Positions 47,430-58,659 of a stretch of DNA of 64,000 bases are shown here, in pieces; position 1 is the first letter of the stretch, and every line of letters begins with the position of its first letter. The DNA comes from CAVSLM01 sp963728895 (GTDB lineage Bacteria > Pseudomonadota > Gammaproteobacteria > JBBQDK01), in assembly GCA_963728895.1 (NCBI GenBank), contig CAVSLM010000012.1:62001-126000 (forward strand), written 5' to 3'. Below the pieces are notes generated by a model. The model saw only the letters and a program-made list of their open reading frames with translations, ran no database searches and was not told the origin of the DNA. The translations under genes and the position numbers were made by a program.

Positions 47430-48718
47430 TCAAAACATCACCGGGGCCCGCAGCGTGAGTTGCACGTCCGGCGTGGCCTCGGTCAGCCCCGCACCGATCG
47501 ACAGACTGGCGTTGGTCCTGTCGCCCACGCGAAACGAGTAGCCCAGCAGCAGCGTGCCGAGCTGGGTGGTCATCGAAGTCGGAGTGGTTTGACCGTTCTG
47601 CTTGTCCTTGCCGATGACGCTGTGCTCGTAGCCGATACTGAACGAGGCCTGCTCGTTCAGCGCGAGCCCCATGCCCAGGTTGAGCGTGACGGCATCACCC
47701 GGATCGATCGTCCCGAAGTCTCCTCCTACGTCACGCTCGATGTTCCACAGGTAGCGCGCGCTGCCGAAGAAGACCGCGGGGTCCGAAGGGTACAGCAGGG
47801 TAATGCCGGGCTCGATGCCCCAGAAGCCGGAGCCGGTCGCGAGCTGCGTCTCGAGGCTGGTCTCCGGATCCCTGGGCACTTCGAAGGGACCGGTGCCGGT
47901 GCGTGATTTTGCCCGCAGGCTGGCGATGTAATAAGGCGAGCCGGCACCGCCATCGTTGATCTGGTAACGCGCCGTGAGTTCGACATCGCCGAGATCGCTG
48001 CTGTCTGCGGTAAACACGCTGTCCTGCGCAGCCCCGGTCCCGATGGGTCGCGTCAGCGTGTCGTCACTGCGATACACGTAGGGAACTCTCGCCTCGAGCT
48101 CGAGATGGTTGGTCAGTCCATACCGGGCGGTGAGCGCGCCGATCCAGGCGCTGCGATTCACCTCGCGGATGTCGATGAGCCCGATGGTGATCGCGGGGAT
48201 GATCGTGTAACCGATCAGCGCCACGCGATTGCTGGTGGAATACGAGTATTCCAGTGAGGGCTCCAGCACCAGCCTGCCGTGGGGCGTGAGCACACCCGGC
48301 TGCTCGAAGATCTGGGCCACCTGGATCGGCGCCTTTTCCTGCGCCGGCTTGCCGACGCTCTGCGGTGCCTGCGCCGGATCCTGCGGGCGCTCGGCGACCG
48401 GGACGGTTTGCGCCTGCGCCACGCGCGTGGGGTCGCCACCGGCGCCTGCGTGGCCTCAAGCTGGCGCCGGAGCTCTTCGAGTCGACGCTGCGCCTCCCCA
48501 AGCGCGCCCTTCTGAAGTGACAGGGAACGCTCTTGCTCTGCGAGCGCACGTTGTTGCGCCTGGAGCTGTTCGCTCTGCACGCGCAGTTCCCGCCAAAGGG
48601 TCGCGGCGTCGGGCGGCGGCGCAGCGGCCTCGGCACGGGTGTACCCGGGAGTGAGAACGGCAAGTGCCGGAACGAGCAGCGCAAGGCACGCACGGGGGTT
48701 GCGAGGGTCGGAAAGCAT
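47430..48718 (-). pseudogene. Outer-membrane beta-barrel with N-terminal coiled coil (FapF-like), one frameshift
   Basis: The start at 48718 has AAGGAG upstream and a signal peptide (LALLVPALAVLTPGYTRAEA). Residues about 40-95 are a coiled coil (ELRVQSEQLQAQQRALAEQE and RRLEELRRQLEA). The frame breaks in the G-run at 48428-48432. After repair (429 residues) a barrel follows: YSYSTSNRVALIGYTIIPAI, GLTNHLELEARVPYVYRSDD, FGSARYLWNIERDVGG. It ends LTLRAPVMF, with a terminal Phe as in BAM substrates. A coiled coil plus barrel is the layout of FapF, the secretion pore for Fap amyloid. A phenol_MetA-type transporter annotation is the alternative. Confidence 0.72.
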
Positions 48719-48772
48719 CTGTCTCTCCTTGTTGTTTAGAATGGGCGGGGACGAAGTCCGGCCCCGGCTCCT

Positions 48773-50092
48773 TCAGGCTGAGATCTGCAGCTTGGTCATC
48801 AGGCGATAAAGCGTGGCCCGGGATACGCCGAGCTGACGTGCAGTTTCGGAAATGTTGTTGCTATGGTGGCGCAGCACGCAACGGATCAGCTCTCCTTCCG
48901 CGACGCTGCGCGCACGGTCCAGCGTGATCCAGTTGCGTTCCCTGGCACGCCGCTCCAGTCCCAGATCCGCTGACGTAAGCAGCCGGTTTTCGGTCATTAC
49001 CATAGCCCTGCGCACGCGGTTGATCAGCTCGCGCACATTGCCGGGCCAGTGATAGCTGAGCATCACCCCCAGTGCCTGCCGGCTGAAGCCCCGCGCCGTG
49101 CTCTGGAACTCGCGTGCGAAGCGCTCGAGATACACATGGGCCAGCAGCTCGATGTCGCCCTGACGCTCGCGCAGCGGGGCGATGCGGCACTGCAGCACGT
49201 TGATGCGGTAGTAGAGATCTTCGCGGAAACGCCCCTTCGCGATCGCCTCTTCGAGATCGACATGGGTCGCGGCGAGCACACGCACGTCGAGAGGGATCCT
49301 CTGGTTAGAACCGACCCGCTCGATGGCCTTGTCCTGCAGGAAGCGCAACAGGTTCACCTGCAGCTCAAGGGCAAGATCGCCAATCTCATCGAGAAAAATC
49401 GTGCCCCCCGCTGCACTCTCCAGCCTGCCGATCTTGCGCTGGTGCGCACCGGTGAAGGCGCCCTTCTCGTGTCCGAACAGCTCGGTCTGGATGAGATGGC
49501 TCGGGATTGCCCCGCAATTGACTGCGACAAACGGGGCAGCGCGGCGGACCGAAAGGTCGTGAATCGCACCGGCCACATGCTCCTTTCCGGTCCCGCTCTC
49601 GCCCGAAATCAGCACCGGGGCATCGGTAGCCTGGAGCTTGCCGATGTCGCGATAGAGCTTCTGCATCACGGCGCTGGCTCCGACGATGCCGCAGGGACCG
49701 GTGTCGCGGGAGCAGGGCGTCGCATTTCGCCTGAGAGTCGCCTTTCCGTAGGCTCTACCCAGCGTCACCAGCAGGCGCTCCACATCGACCGGCAGCGTGT
49801 GGTGATCGTAGAAACTGGTGGCGATGAGCTGGCAAAGCGCAATGGATGTAAGGCTCATGGGATCGACCAGCGCGATCCACTCGATGCCCCGCGCGCCGAG
49901 CACCAGCCGTTCCAATGCACCGAGTGCAGCTTCATCGCAGCAGCCGACAAGGGCGAGTCCGACGCATGGGTCGCACCGATCCTGCAAGGGCGCCTCGATG
50001 GGAATGATTTCCCAACCGGGAACGATGAAGTCTCTCGGGAACAGGGGTGATTCAACGCCTGCGTGATATAGCAGCAACTTACGGCTTGTCAT
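48773..50092 (-). CDS. Sigma-54-dependent Fis-family activator, VpsR-like N-terminus
   Basis: 439 residues. The N-terminal domain (about 1-125) is receiver-like but lacks an obvious phospho-Asp, as in VpsR-type activators. The AAA+ domain has Walker A ISGESGTGKEHVAGAIH, the sigma-54 loop ELFGHEKGAFTGAHQ, Walker B GGTIFLDEIGDLALELQ and the arginine-finger region FREDLYYRINVLQCRIAPLR. A Fis-type helix-turn-helix ends the protein (NNISETARQLGVSRATLYRL). It reads toward the barrel gene, 54 bases away, so the two are probably co-transcribed. Sigma-54 promoters are found before the glycine-rich gene and the three GG-leader peptide genes, so these are its likely targets. Confidence 0.93.
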   Translation of the reverse strand: MTSRKLLLYHAGVESPLFPRDFIVPGWEIIPIEAPLQDRCDPCVGLALVGCCDEAALGALERLVLGARGIEWIALVDPMSLTSIALCQLIATSFYDHHTLPVDVERLLVTLGRAYGKATLRRNATPCSRDTGPCGIVGASAVMQKLYRDIGKLQATDAPVLISGESGTGKEHVAGAIHDLSVRRAAPFVAVNCGAIPSHLIQTELFGHEKGAFTGAHQRKIGRLESAAGGTIFLDEIGDLALELQVNLLRFLQDKAIERVGSNQRIPLDVRVLAATHVDLEEAIAKGRFREDLYYRINVLQCRIAPLRERQGDIELLAHVYLERFAREFQSTARGFSRQALGVMLSYHWPGNVRELINRVRRAMVMTENRLLTSADLGLERRARERNWITLDRARSVAEGELIRCVLRHHSNNISETARQLGVSRATLYRLMTKLQISA

Positions 50093-50621
50093 TGTCGCCC
50101 GTCTCTAGGAGTCCGTTCGAGTATTCCTGTCGCTACCGTTGCGTCTGGACCACTCGGACAGGCTCCTGGCAATGAGAATGCGCTGCCTGAAGCGTCGCGC
50201 CGGGGCGCGATCGCACGCGCCGGCACGCGGAAACAATCCGCCGTGGCTTCTCGGGAGCGAGAATGGGGGTGTTCTACTTTGCGCCCACCGGTTGTGAAAT
50301 CCCGGTTCGTTCACCGCCCCGCGAAGTGGCAGTTGGGCCGATCTGTGATATTTCCCCCTTAAACGTGTATAGCCGAGTCTCGGCGGACGTCAAGAACAAA
50401 ATCGCCCGAATCGCCCGGTTCGCGAATTTTTTTTCGAGATGCTCGCTTCGACACCGCCGCCCTGCGCCGGGCACTGGCGTGCGCTGTAGCGCAGCGACGA
50501 ACACTGCGCCGCGAAGTCGTTGGGATGGATCGAACAATCTGCCCGCTCGGGAGTCGGTACTGGCCACCCTCCATGCGCCAAGCACCTGCCACGCAACGAT
50601 ACTTCCCGGTTGCGCCGCATC
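50093..50621. other. Regulatory region between the activator and the first GG-leader peptide gene
   Basis: No gene is supported. It must hold the activator promoter (leftward) and the upstream activating site of the rightward peptide gene. GATCGAAC at 50528-50535, about 87 bases before the -24 element, matches half of the GTTCGATCGAAC palindrome found at the same distance before the other two peptide genes. Confidence 0.45.
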
Positions 50622-50637
50622 TGGCACGGCGCCTGCT
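50622..50637 (+). promoter_or_regulatory. Sigma-54 promoter of GG-leader peptide gene 1
   Basis: TGGCACGGCGCCTGCT fits TGGCAC-N5-TTGCT at all but one base. The identical 16 bases precede the two paralogues at 58230 and 59197. Confidence 0.75.
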
Positions 50638-50648
50638 CTTCCCCGGGC

Positions 50649-50720
50649 ATGAGCGAATCGGCGCTCATGCAGAACCAGAGCCCCACCCGGACTGACTACA
50701 AGCAGGAGATACGACCATGA
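50649..50720 (+). other. Short upstream ORF and hairpin before peptide gene 1
   Basis: A 23-residue frame MSESALMQNQSPTRTDYKQE... ends by overlapping the ATG of the peptide gene (ATGA). Its start lies in a hairpin, CATGAGC-N8-GCTCATG (50648-50669). Equivalent structures precede both paralogues, with peptides beginning MSNWLMQD. Confidence 0.4.
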
Positions 50721-50992
50721 CCAAGCTGATGATCAAAGACCTGAGCACGAGCACCGAGCTCGACCACACGGCGCTGGCCGCAGTGCGCGGCGGCCGCCTG
50801 GCGCTGCCTCTGTTCCCGGTGTTTTCCTCCAATCGCAGCAGCGTCGACTTCAGCGCCGCGCAGGAGATCGGGCAGGTGCAGGACATCGCCAGTGACAACG
50901 GCAACAATGTCGCCTTCGCCGACTACGTCAAGACCAAGATCGTCCCGACGCAGCGCGCTGCCAACAACATCAACTACGGGCTCTTCAACTGA
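50717..50992 (+). CDS. Double-glycine-leader peptide, paralogue 1
   Basis: 91 residues. Residues 1-26 (MTKLMIKDLSTSTELDHTAL AAVRGG) form a leader of the double-glycine type: hydrophobic/charged helix, E-L pair and terminal GG. This leader class is cleaved by C39 peptidases during export. The 65-residue mature part, starting RLALPLFPVFSS, has no cysteine and is rich in Asn, Gln, Val and Ala (DNGNNVAFADYVKTK, AANNINYGLFN). Paralogues 2 and 3 in this window share most positions. No maturation enzyme or ABC exporter is adjacent. It could be a bacteriocin-like or signalling peptide or a fibre component. The function is unproven. Confidence 0.8.
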   Translation: MTKLMIKDLSTSTELDHTALAAVRGGRLALPLFPVFSSNRSSVDFSAAQEIGQVQDIASDNGNNVAFADYVKTKIVPTQRAANNINYGLFN

Positions 50993-51004
50993 TCCCTGGC
51001 TCCC

Positions 51005-51035
51005 GGGCGGCGCAGGCTCCAAACCTGCGCCGCCC
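51005..51035 (+). terminator. Terminator-like hairpin after peptide gene 1
   Basis: A perfect 12-bp stem (GGGCGGCGCAGG / CCTGCGCCGCCC) with a 7-base loop lies 13 bases after the stop, followed by a short T/C-rich stretch. It supports a monocistronic transcript. Confidence 0.6.
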
Positions 51036-51126
51036 GCTTCGCTTCGAGGAACACGGGTGCCGGCAGGCGGCACAGGACGCGGTGAATCTGGGTAAGATGG
51101 TCCACCCACCCCCGCACCAGGCCCGC

Positions 51127-52251
51127 ATGTCCGAGCAACCCACCACCGCTGCTGCACAGCCCGCCGCCGGCGACCCGCTGCCGGGCATGCTGCATTTCTA
51201 CGTCGCCTTCGACTGGGGCGATGAAATCCAGCTCGACCGCGCAAAGGGGCTGATCGCCGCGGACTACCATACTCTGCCGCGCGCGCCACGCACGCCGGCG
51301 TGGATCGCCTATCAGCGCGCTCCGCTGCAGTTGGCGGTTGCGGCCATGCCGTTGCAGCTGCCGGAGCTCGGCGCCGTCTCGCCGGCCGCAGACATCACGC
51401 TGTTCGATTTCGGGGCCGTGGGCGTCGCGCTGCACGTGCCGTTTCGCATGGCGCGGGGGAAACTGCTGCGGCTCGCGGGGGCGATGTCGGAATCCGAGCC
51501 TCTGGTACAGCAGGTGCGCGCCGCACTGGAGCCGCTCTACGGCGAGTTGCAGGCTGCGATCGAGGACCCGCGCTGGAGCGAGCTCAGCGAAGAGTACGCG
51601 GTGTTTCATTTTCAGCCGGAGGCGATCGCGCCGTCGCGCGCGCTGATCGAGGAGCAGGCGCCCTGGCTCGCAGGGCTGGTTCGACTGGAAGCCGCCGCGC
51701 TCAGCGCGGGAGAGATCGCCGAGGCCCTGCGCCAGCGCCTGAGCTACAGCCCCGAGGACCTGGCCGTGCTCGACTGGGCTGCGGCCGTGGTGATCGACCG
51801 TGAAGGCGGTGAGATCCTGGAAACCATCGCCTTCGCCAATCTGCAGCTGTTGGAGCTGCGCCACATCGACCAGCGCCTGGACCGCAGGCTCAACACCGCC
51901 TACGGCCTCATCCACCAGAGCGCGCGCACCTGGCTGCCGTTCTGGCGCAGTCATACGCGGCCGCTGCGCGCGCTGGGGGAGTTGAAGGTCGAGGCCAACC
52001 AGATGCTGGAGCGCACCGACAGCGCCCTGCGCCTGGTGGGGGATCCGTATCTGGCGCGGGTCTACGGCGCCCTGTCCTCGCGCCTGCACCTGCCGGAATG
52101 GAGCGAGAACATTCGCCGCTCCATCGCCGTTCTCGAGGGCACCTATCAGGTGGTCGCCGACCAGGTGGCGACCCTGCGCGCCGAGCTCCTGGAGATCATC
52201 ATCGTGCTGCTGATCCTGTTCGAGGTGGTCTGGGCAATTCTCGGCCTCTGA
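51127..52251 (+). CDS. RMD1/DUF155 family membrane protein
   Basis: 374 residues from the ATG at 51127; an earlier in-frame ATG at 51082 lies close to the terminator hairpin and is unlikely. The family pattern is visible: a central ITLFDFGAVGVALHVPF, then ETIAFANLQLLELRHIDQRL and LNTAYGLIHQ, ending in a coiled segment and a C-terminal membrane anchor (LEIIIVLLILFEVVWAILGL). Yeast and human relatives (RMD1, RMND1) support mitochondrial function. The bacterial role is unknown. It has no operon link to the peptide gene. Confidence 0.85.
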   Translation: MSEQPTTAAAQPAAGDPLPGMLHFYVAFDWGDEIQLDRAKGLIAADYHTLPRAPRTPAWIAYQRAPLQLAVAAMPLQLPELGAVSPAADITLFDFGAVGVALHVPFRMARGKLLRLAGAMSESEPLVQQVRAALEPLYGELQAAIEDPRWSELSEEYAVFHFQPEAIAPSRALIEEQAPWLAGLVRLEAAALSAGEIAEALRQRLSYSPEDLAVLDWAAAVVIDREGGEILETIAFANLQLLELRHIDQRLDRRLNTAYGLIHQSARTWLPFWRSHTRPLRALGELKVEANQMLERTDSALRLVGDPYLARVYGALSSRLHLPEWSENIRRSIAVLEGTYQVVADQVATLRAELLEIIIVLLILFEVVWAILGL

Positions 52252-52381
52252 GCCGCGCAAAACCCTACATACGGACCCATGGATTCGCGGCCGCGACGCG
52301 GTTACAGTAGCCGCAGGACTGCGGCTCCCTTGCAGCGGAGCCGCAGTCGCTCCCCGTCCTGCGGAAAGGAGCACCATAGTG

Positions 52382-52921
52382 ATGGCTGAGCCTACCGTTG
52401 TTCCGCGGCCTGTCCCGGCGGATGTCGCGGTCCCCCTGGAACGCGATGTCTTCCTCCGCACCCTGATCCGCGAGCTTTCCGGAACGCTGCAGGAAGTCAT
52501 CGGCATGGATGAAGCCACAGGCTTCATCAGCGTGGTCGGCCAGCGCGTGGGCGATCAGATCAACCGTGACTACCGCACCGCGCTGGGCGTCTCCGGCCTG
52601 AGCCGGGACCAGGTGCGCGACGTCCTGATCGATCTCAAGCGCCGCATACAGGGCGACTTCTACGTCATCGAGGAAGACGAGGAGAAGATCGTTCTCGGCA
52701 ATCGGGTCTGCCCCTTCGGGGACAAGGTCATCGGCCGCCCCGCCATGTGCATGATGACGTCGAACGTGTTCGGCGTCATCGCCGCCGAGAACCTTGGCTA
52801 CGCGCGCGTGGTGCTGGAGCAGACCATCGCCGAGGGCGCCCCCGGTTGCCGGGTGACGGTTCACCTGAAAGCCAGCGACGAGGCGCAGTCACCGCCCGGA
52901 AGAGAATATTTTCGCGGCTAG
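52382..52921 (+). CDS. Methanogen-output-domain-like sensor protein
   Basis: 179 residues from ATG 52382 (a GTG at 52379 directly precedes it), with GGAAAGGAG upstream. The domain pattern GFISVVGQRVGDQINRDYRT, then VIEEDEEKIVLGNRVCPFGD and MCMMTSNVFGVIAAENLGYA, matches the small regulatory domain called methanogen output domain 1, found alone or fused to kinases. The CPFG and ALC-type cysteines are kept. It lies before a PAS histidine kinase, separated by a REP-like repeat, and may be its partner. Confidence 0.68.
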   Translation: MAEPTVVPRPVPADVAVPLERDVFLRTLIRELSGTLQEVIGMDEATGFISVVGQRVGDQINRDYRTALGVSGLSRDQVRDVLIDLKRRIQGDFYVIEEDEEKIVLGNRVCPFGDKVIGRPAMCMMTSNVFGVIAAENLGYARVVLEQTIAEGAPGCRVTVHLKASDEAQSPPGREYFRG

Positions 52922-52971
52922 CCCGGAAATCTCACCAGCATCCCGGGAGTTGGCGGAATTCGCAGCCGTCC
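52921..52971. repeat. REP-like intergenic repeat, family 1 copy C
   Basis: AGCCCGGAAATCTCACCAGC to GGCGGAATTCGCAGCCG. The following 100 bases (GGAGCGAAAGTGGTAGCCG...) resemble those after copy F at 57493, so the repeat unit is longer than the core. Confidence 0.75.
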
Positions 52972-53140
52972 GGGCGCCGCTCTGGAGCGAAAGTGGTAGC
53001 CGTAGCTACCGCTCGAGTGAAGGGCAAGCCCCGGCGCGCGAGAACCCGCCAGGGGCGGGACAGGCATTTCACCAGGACAACTGTATGAGTACACGATGAC
53101 CGCCACCGCCGCATACCATTTTGCCGCCGCCCGGTGAGAT

Positions 53141-55140
<2,000 letters not shown>

Positions 55141-55144
<4 letters not shown>

Positions 55145-56997
55145 CCATATCGGCCACCCGCAGACTCGACCGGCCGGTCGACCCGAGCTACGACCACGTC
55201 CTTGGCTCCGAGCGCGGTGATCTGACGCTCGTCGAGTACGGCAGCTATGCCTGCCCGTACTGCCGCGCCGCCAATGAGGAGATCGTCAAGCTGCGGGACC
55301 GTTTCGGGGAACGCCTGCTCTACTGCTTCCGGCAGCGCCCGCTCACCGGCAGTGACATCGCGCGCCGTGCCGCCGAAGTGGCGGAGTCGTCGCGGGACGA
55401 GGAGACCTTCTGGCGCGCGCACGTCGAGCTCATGACCCGCTCCCACACGCTTACCGAGGACGATCTGACGACGGTGGCGCATGAGCTGGGTCTTGCACCG
55501 GTCGAGGATGCCGCGCTGGAGCGCGCCCACAAGCGGATCGAGGCGGACATCGCCAGTGCCCGGCGCAGTGGCGTGCGGGTGACGCCGACCTTCTTCATCA
55601 ACGGCCGGCGCTACGATGGGCCCTGGGACGAGGTCACGCTGGCCGAGGCGATGCTGGGCTCGCTCGGTCATCGTGTGCACACGGCGGCGATCGACTTCGC
55701 AAGCTGGGCGCCCGCCACCGGCTTTCTGCTGCTGGTGACCTCGCTGCTCGCGATGGGGCTGGTCAACCTGCCCGCGGGCTCGGCGTTCACTGCATTCTGG
55801 GAGACCCCGCTGGGCATCACCTTCGGCGACTTCGACCTGCGCATGTCGCTGCTGCACTGGATCAACGACGCGTTGCTGGTGGTTTTCTTCCTGGTGGTGG
55901 GGCTGGAGATCAAACGCGAGCTCACCGTCGGGCGCCTGGCCAGTCGGCGCTCGGCCGCCTTTCCGATTGCGGCGGCGCTCGGCGGCATGGCGGTACCGGC
56001 CGCCATCTACGTGATGGTGATACCGCAGGGCGGCTGGCACCATGGCTGGGGCGTGCCGATGGCCACCGATACGGCATTCGCAGTGGCGTTGATCGTGATG
56101 CTCGGGCGGCGCGTGCCGGTGGAGCTGCGGGTGTTCCTGACGGCCGCTGCCATCGTCGACGACATCGGTGCCATCGTGGTCGTCGCCCTGTTCTACTCGG
56201 GCGAGCTGCACTGGAGCTATCTGGGTGCAGCTGCGGCGCTCACCGGAGCGCTCGCCCTGCTGAACCGCTGGGGGGTGTACCGTGCCATGCCCTATGCGCT
56301 GCTCGGAATCGCGCTGTGGGCCTGCGTGCATGCCGGCGGGCTGCATGCAACGCTCGCCGGCGTGGTGCTCGCGCTGTTCATACCGACGCGCCCGCCCCCG
56401 AACCTCAATGCGCTCATGGCGCAGGCCAACTCCATCGTCCAGGCGGAGGTGGCGCGCGGACCGGAGGTGCTGCGCCACGGTCTGTCGGAACCCGCGCTGG
56501 AAGCCCTGGACGCCGTGCACGACCGGCTGGAGTCCCCCGCCAACCGGACGCTGCGCGCCATCTCGCCGTGGTCGAGCTTCCTGGTATTGCCGGTGTTCGC
56601 GCTCGCCAATGCCGGGGTCGTGCTGGCGTCGGGTGTGCTGCAGCAGCGCGAACCGCTGGTGCTCGCCATTGCGCTCGGCCTGTTCGTCGGCAAGCCGATC
56701 GGTCTGCTCCTCGGCTGTGCGATCGCCGCGGGCAGCGGCATGGCTGTCAAACCCGCGGCCTACTCCTGGCGCCAGCTGGCGGGCGCCGGCGCCCTGGCGG
56801 GAATCGGTTTCACCATGTCACTGTTCATCGCCGGCCAGGCCTTCCCCGCACCCGAGGATTTCGCCGCGGCCAAGATCGCCGTGTTCTCCGCATCCGTGTT
56901 CTCCGCCCTGCTCGGTGTGGCCGTTCTGTGGCGCCCCGCCGCAGAGCCGGCCGAGCTGCGCGCCGCTCCGGCCGCCGATTTCGGCACCCGCCTGTAA
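55141..56997 (+). CDS. nhaA: DsbA-like thioredoxin fused to Na+/H+ antiporter NhaA
   Basis: 618 residues from the ATG overlapping the kinase stop. Residues about 15-185 are a DsbA/thioredoxin_4 domain: VEYGSYACPYCRAANEEI with CPYC at 38-41 and cis-Pro loop RVTPTFFINGRRY. NhaA follows (about 195-600): WINDALLVVFFLVVGLEIKR, MATDTAFAVALIVML and AAIVDDIGAIVVVALFYSGE carry the essential aspartates. NhaA exports Na+ or Li+ in exchange for protons. There is no signal sequence before the DsbA part, so the redox domain should face the cytoplasm unless the topology is inverted. Fusions of these two domains occur in other bacteria, and the role of the redox domain is not established. Confidence 0.92.
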
Positions 56998-57046
56998 CCC
57001 GAAAATCTCACCAGCATCCGGGAAACTGGCGGAACTCGCAGCCGGG
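56998..57046. repeat. REP-like intergenic repeat, family 1 copy D
   Basis: CCCGAAAATCTCACCAGCAT to GGCGGAACTCGCAGCCGGGC, directly after nhaA. A shortened start (AGCCCGGAAATCTCAGTAG) follows at 57069, where it abuts the IS630 remnant. Confidence 0.7.
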
Positions 57047-57080
57047 CCGAAGCGGAAGGGATAGCTGCAGCCCGGAAATC

Positions 57081-57235
57081 TCAGTAGTGCACTGTTTCAT
57101 TCTGTTTGGAACCTGAGCGGCGATTGGCGCGAATGACCTTCGGCAGGATATCGCGAGCGCTCCTGGTCCGGATGAATCGCCTGGGCCTGGTGTCGTGAAT
57201 TGGCGATGTACTCGTCGATGGCGGTCACCAGCGCC
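57081..57235 (-). mobile_element. IS630-family transposase C-terminal remnant, copy 2
   Basis: On the minus strand LVTAIDEYIAN, one base shift, then HDTRPRRFIRTRSARDILPK and VIRANRRSGSKQNETVHY followed by a stop. This is the C-terminal DDE-E end of IS630 transposases. The 5' side is cut exactly where the 30-bp inverted repeat begins. Confidence 0.7.
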
Positions 57236-57446
57236 GTAGGGCGGATAAGCGCAGCGCATCCGCCACCCAGCCACCTCTGGTTCAAAATCCGACTCCGCGA
57301 CGCCCATTGGCTCCCTGATTCCCACGGCGCCTGATCCCCTTCGCGATCCACTCAGCACGAGAAACTCGACGGGAGCGAAACGGCTTCGTGCACTCCTGAC
57401 GCCGGCCGATCATGAATGGCGGATGCGCTGCGCTTATCCGCCCTAC
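57236..57446. mobile_element. MITE-like element with perfect 30-bp inverted repeats
   Basis: 57236-57265 (GTAGGGCGGATAAGCGCAGC...) and 57417-57446 are exact reverse complements, enclosing 151 bases without a gene. One arm alone also occurs at 32687 and, diverged, at 59540, so the arms belong to a mobile short repeat family. Confidence 0.65.
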
Positions 57447-57492
57447 CTCCATGTGAAGGCTCAAATGTCTCGTCAAGAGTGCACCACTACAC

Positions 57493-57532
57493 TTAGCATC
57501 CCGGGAGCTGGCGGAACTCGCAGCCGGGCTGG
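57493..57532. repeat. REP-like intergenic repeat, family 1 copy F (5'-truncated)
   Basis: AGCATCCCGGGAGCTGGCGG to CGCAGCCGGGC. The first half of the core is missing. Confidence 0.65.
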
Positions 57533-57630
57533 AGCGAAAGTGTAGCCGCGGCCACCCGTCGAGTGAAGACCAGCCAGGGCGAGCGAGGAACCACCTCTGC
57601 GGCGTAAGCCGCGTGTCATCGTTCGGTGGG

Positions 57631-57666
57631 ATGGCGATGGCGATGGCGATGGCGATGGCGATGGCG
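57631..57666. repeat. Hexanucleotide microsatellite (ATGGCG)6
   Basis: Six exact copies of ATGGCG in tandem, in intergenic DNA between repeat copies. Confidence 0.9.
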
Positions 57667-57677
57667 AAGAATGCCGG

Positions 57678-57738
57678 ATGTTCCCCGCGATTCATTCACT
57701 TCCCACCAGCCGCTGGCCGGCTGGTGAGATTTCCGGAA
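57678..57738. repeat. REP-like repeat, family 2 copy 3
   Basis: Ends CACCAGCCGCTGGCCGGCTGGTGAGATTTCCGG. GGCTGGTGAGATTTCCGG is the reverse complement of the family 1 start, linking the two families. Confidence 0.7.
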
Positions 57739-57818
57739 TGAGTGCACTTCCTCCGCCTATCACAAAAGGAGTTCCCCTCTCCCGCATTGCGCGAGAGAGG
57801 GACCGAAGACCGGCAAAG

Positions 57819-57851
57819 GGGTCGGCGGAGTCTTGGAGGCTCCGCCGACCC
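57819..57851 (-). terminator. Terminator-like hairpin after peptide gene 2
   Basis: Perfect 12-bp stem GGGTCGGCGGAG / CTCCGCCGACCC with a 9-base loop, 18 bases beyond the stop in the minus direction, followed by CTTT on that strand. Confidence 0.6.
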
Positions 57852-57868
57852 GGAGCGAAGCAAACTGC

Positions 57869-58153
57869 TTAGCCGAGGTAGAAGCCGCCGCCCAGGTTGA
57901 TGTTGTTCTGCGCGCGCTGCGTCGGCTTGATCACGGACTTGATGTCGTCGGCGAAAGCAACGTTGTTGCCGTTCGCGTTCTCGATCTTCTGCACCTGCCC
58001 GATCTCCTGCGCGGCGCTGAAATCCACGCGGCTGCTGTAGGAGGAAAACACCGGGAACAGAGGCAGCGCCAGGCGGCCACCGCACACCGCGGTCATCGCC
58101 GCACCGTCCAGCTCCGTGGTCTTGCTCAGGTCCTTGATCATCAGCTTGGTCAT
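57869..58153 (-). CDS. Double-glycine-leader peptide, paralogue 2
   Basis: 94 residues. Leader MTKLMIKDLSKTTELDGAAM then TAVCGG; the Arg before GG in the other two copies is Cys here. The mature part starts RLALPLFPVFSSYSSRVDFS and ends in NNINLGGGFYLG. It is nearly identical to paralogue 3 apart from the C-terminus and a few substitutions (IENANGN against IDNANGN), and is about 70 percent identical to paralogue 1 by eye. Promoter, upstream ORF and terminator are kept, so it is probably an active monocistronic gene. Confidence 0.8.
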   Translation of the reverse strand: MTKLMIKDLSKTTELDGAAMTAVCGGRLALPLFPVFSSYSSRVDFSAAQEIGQVQKIENANGNNVAFADDIKSVIKPTQRAQNNINLGGGFYLG

Positions 58154-58170
58154 GGTCGTAATCTCCAGTA

Positions 58171-58218
58171 TCAGTTCGTCGAAAGTGGGTTGGTGTCCTG
58201 CATGAGCCAGTTGCTCAT
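58171..58218 (-). other. Short upstream ORF and hairpin before peptide gene 2
   Basis: MSNWLMQDTNPLSTN, 15 residues, starts inside the CATGAGC-N5-GCTCATG hairpin (58201-58219) and stops 18 bases before the peptide ATG. Confidence 0.4.
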
Positions 58219-58229
58219 GGCCGGGATAG

Positions 58230-58245
58230 AGCAGGCGCCGTGCCA
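58230..58245 (-). promoter_or_regulatory. Sigma-54 promoter of GG-leader peptide gene 2
   Basis: TGGCACGGCGCCTGCT on the minus strand, 77 bases before the ATG. A 12-bp palindrome GTTCGATCGAAC lies 93 bases upstream (58338-58349), a plausible activator site. Confidence 0.75.
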
Positions 58246-58659
58246 GAACGTTGATCTACGGATGTTCTCGCGCAGACACAAACACTTGCCGCCCACACGC
58301 CGCGGGCCAGCACAGCCTGCAACCCACAAAATGACGGGTTCGATCGAACAGTTCGGAAGGCGATGTACGCCCTGAGACGTCAACCGCGGCGCCATCTCCC
58401 TCACTTCACTTCTGGAAGCTGACCAGGCTCCTCGTGCAGCGGAAAGTCGGTGGATGGCGACGAACCGTAACCGTCGGTCGTCGCGCATGGGCTCCACACC
58501 AACAAATGGGGCGGATCGATGGGGCCGCATCCTCCCGGCTCCGCTAGGAACGGCGATGCGGGACATGGGGATCGATGGGGTCAGACTCGATTGATCGGGG
58601 CTGAGGCTTCGGCTGCTGAGTTGCACTCCCGGTTCTGGCGGTTTCTCGCTCGCCCCGGC

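Noticed and set aside
57282..57695. Minus-strand frame containing the Ala-Ile repeat
   Set aside because: It is produced by the ATGGCG microsatellite and has no other support.
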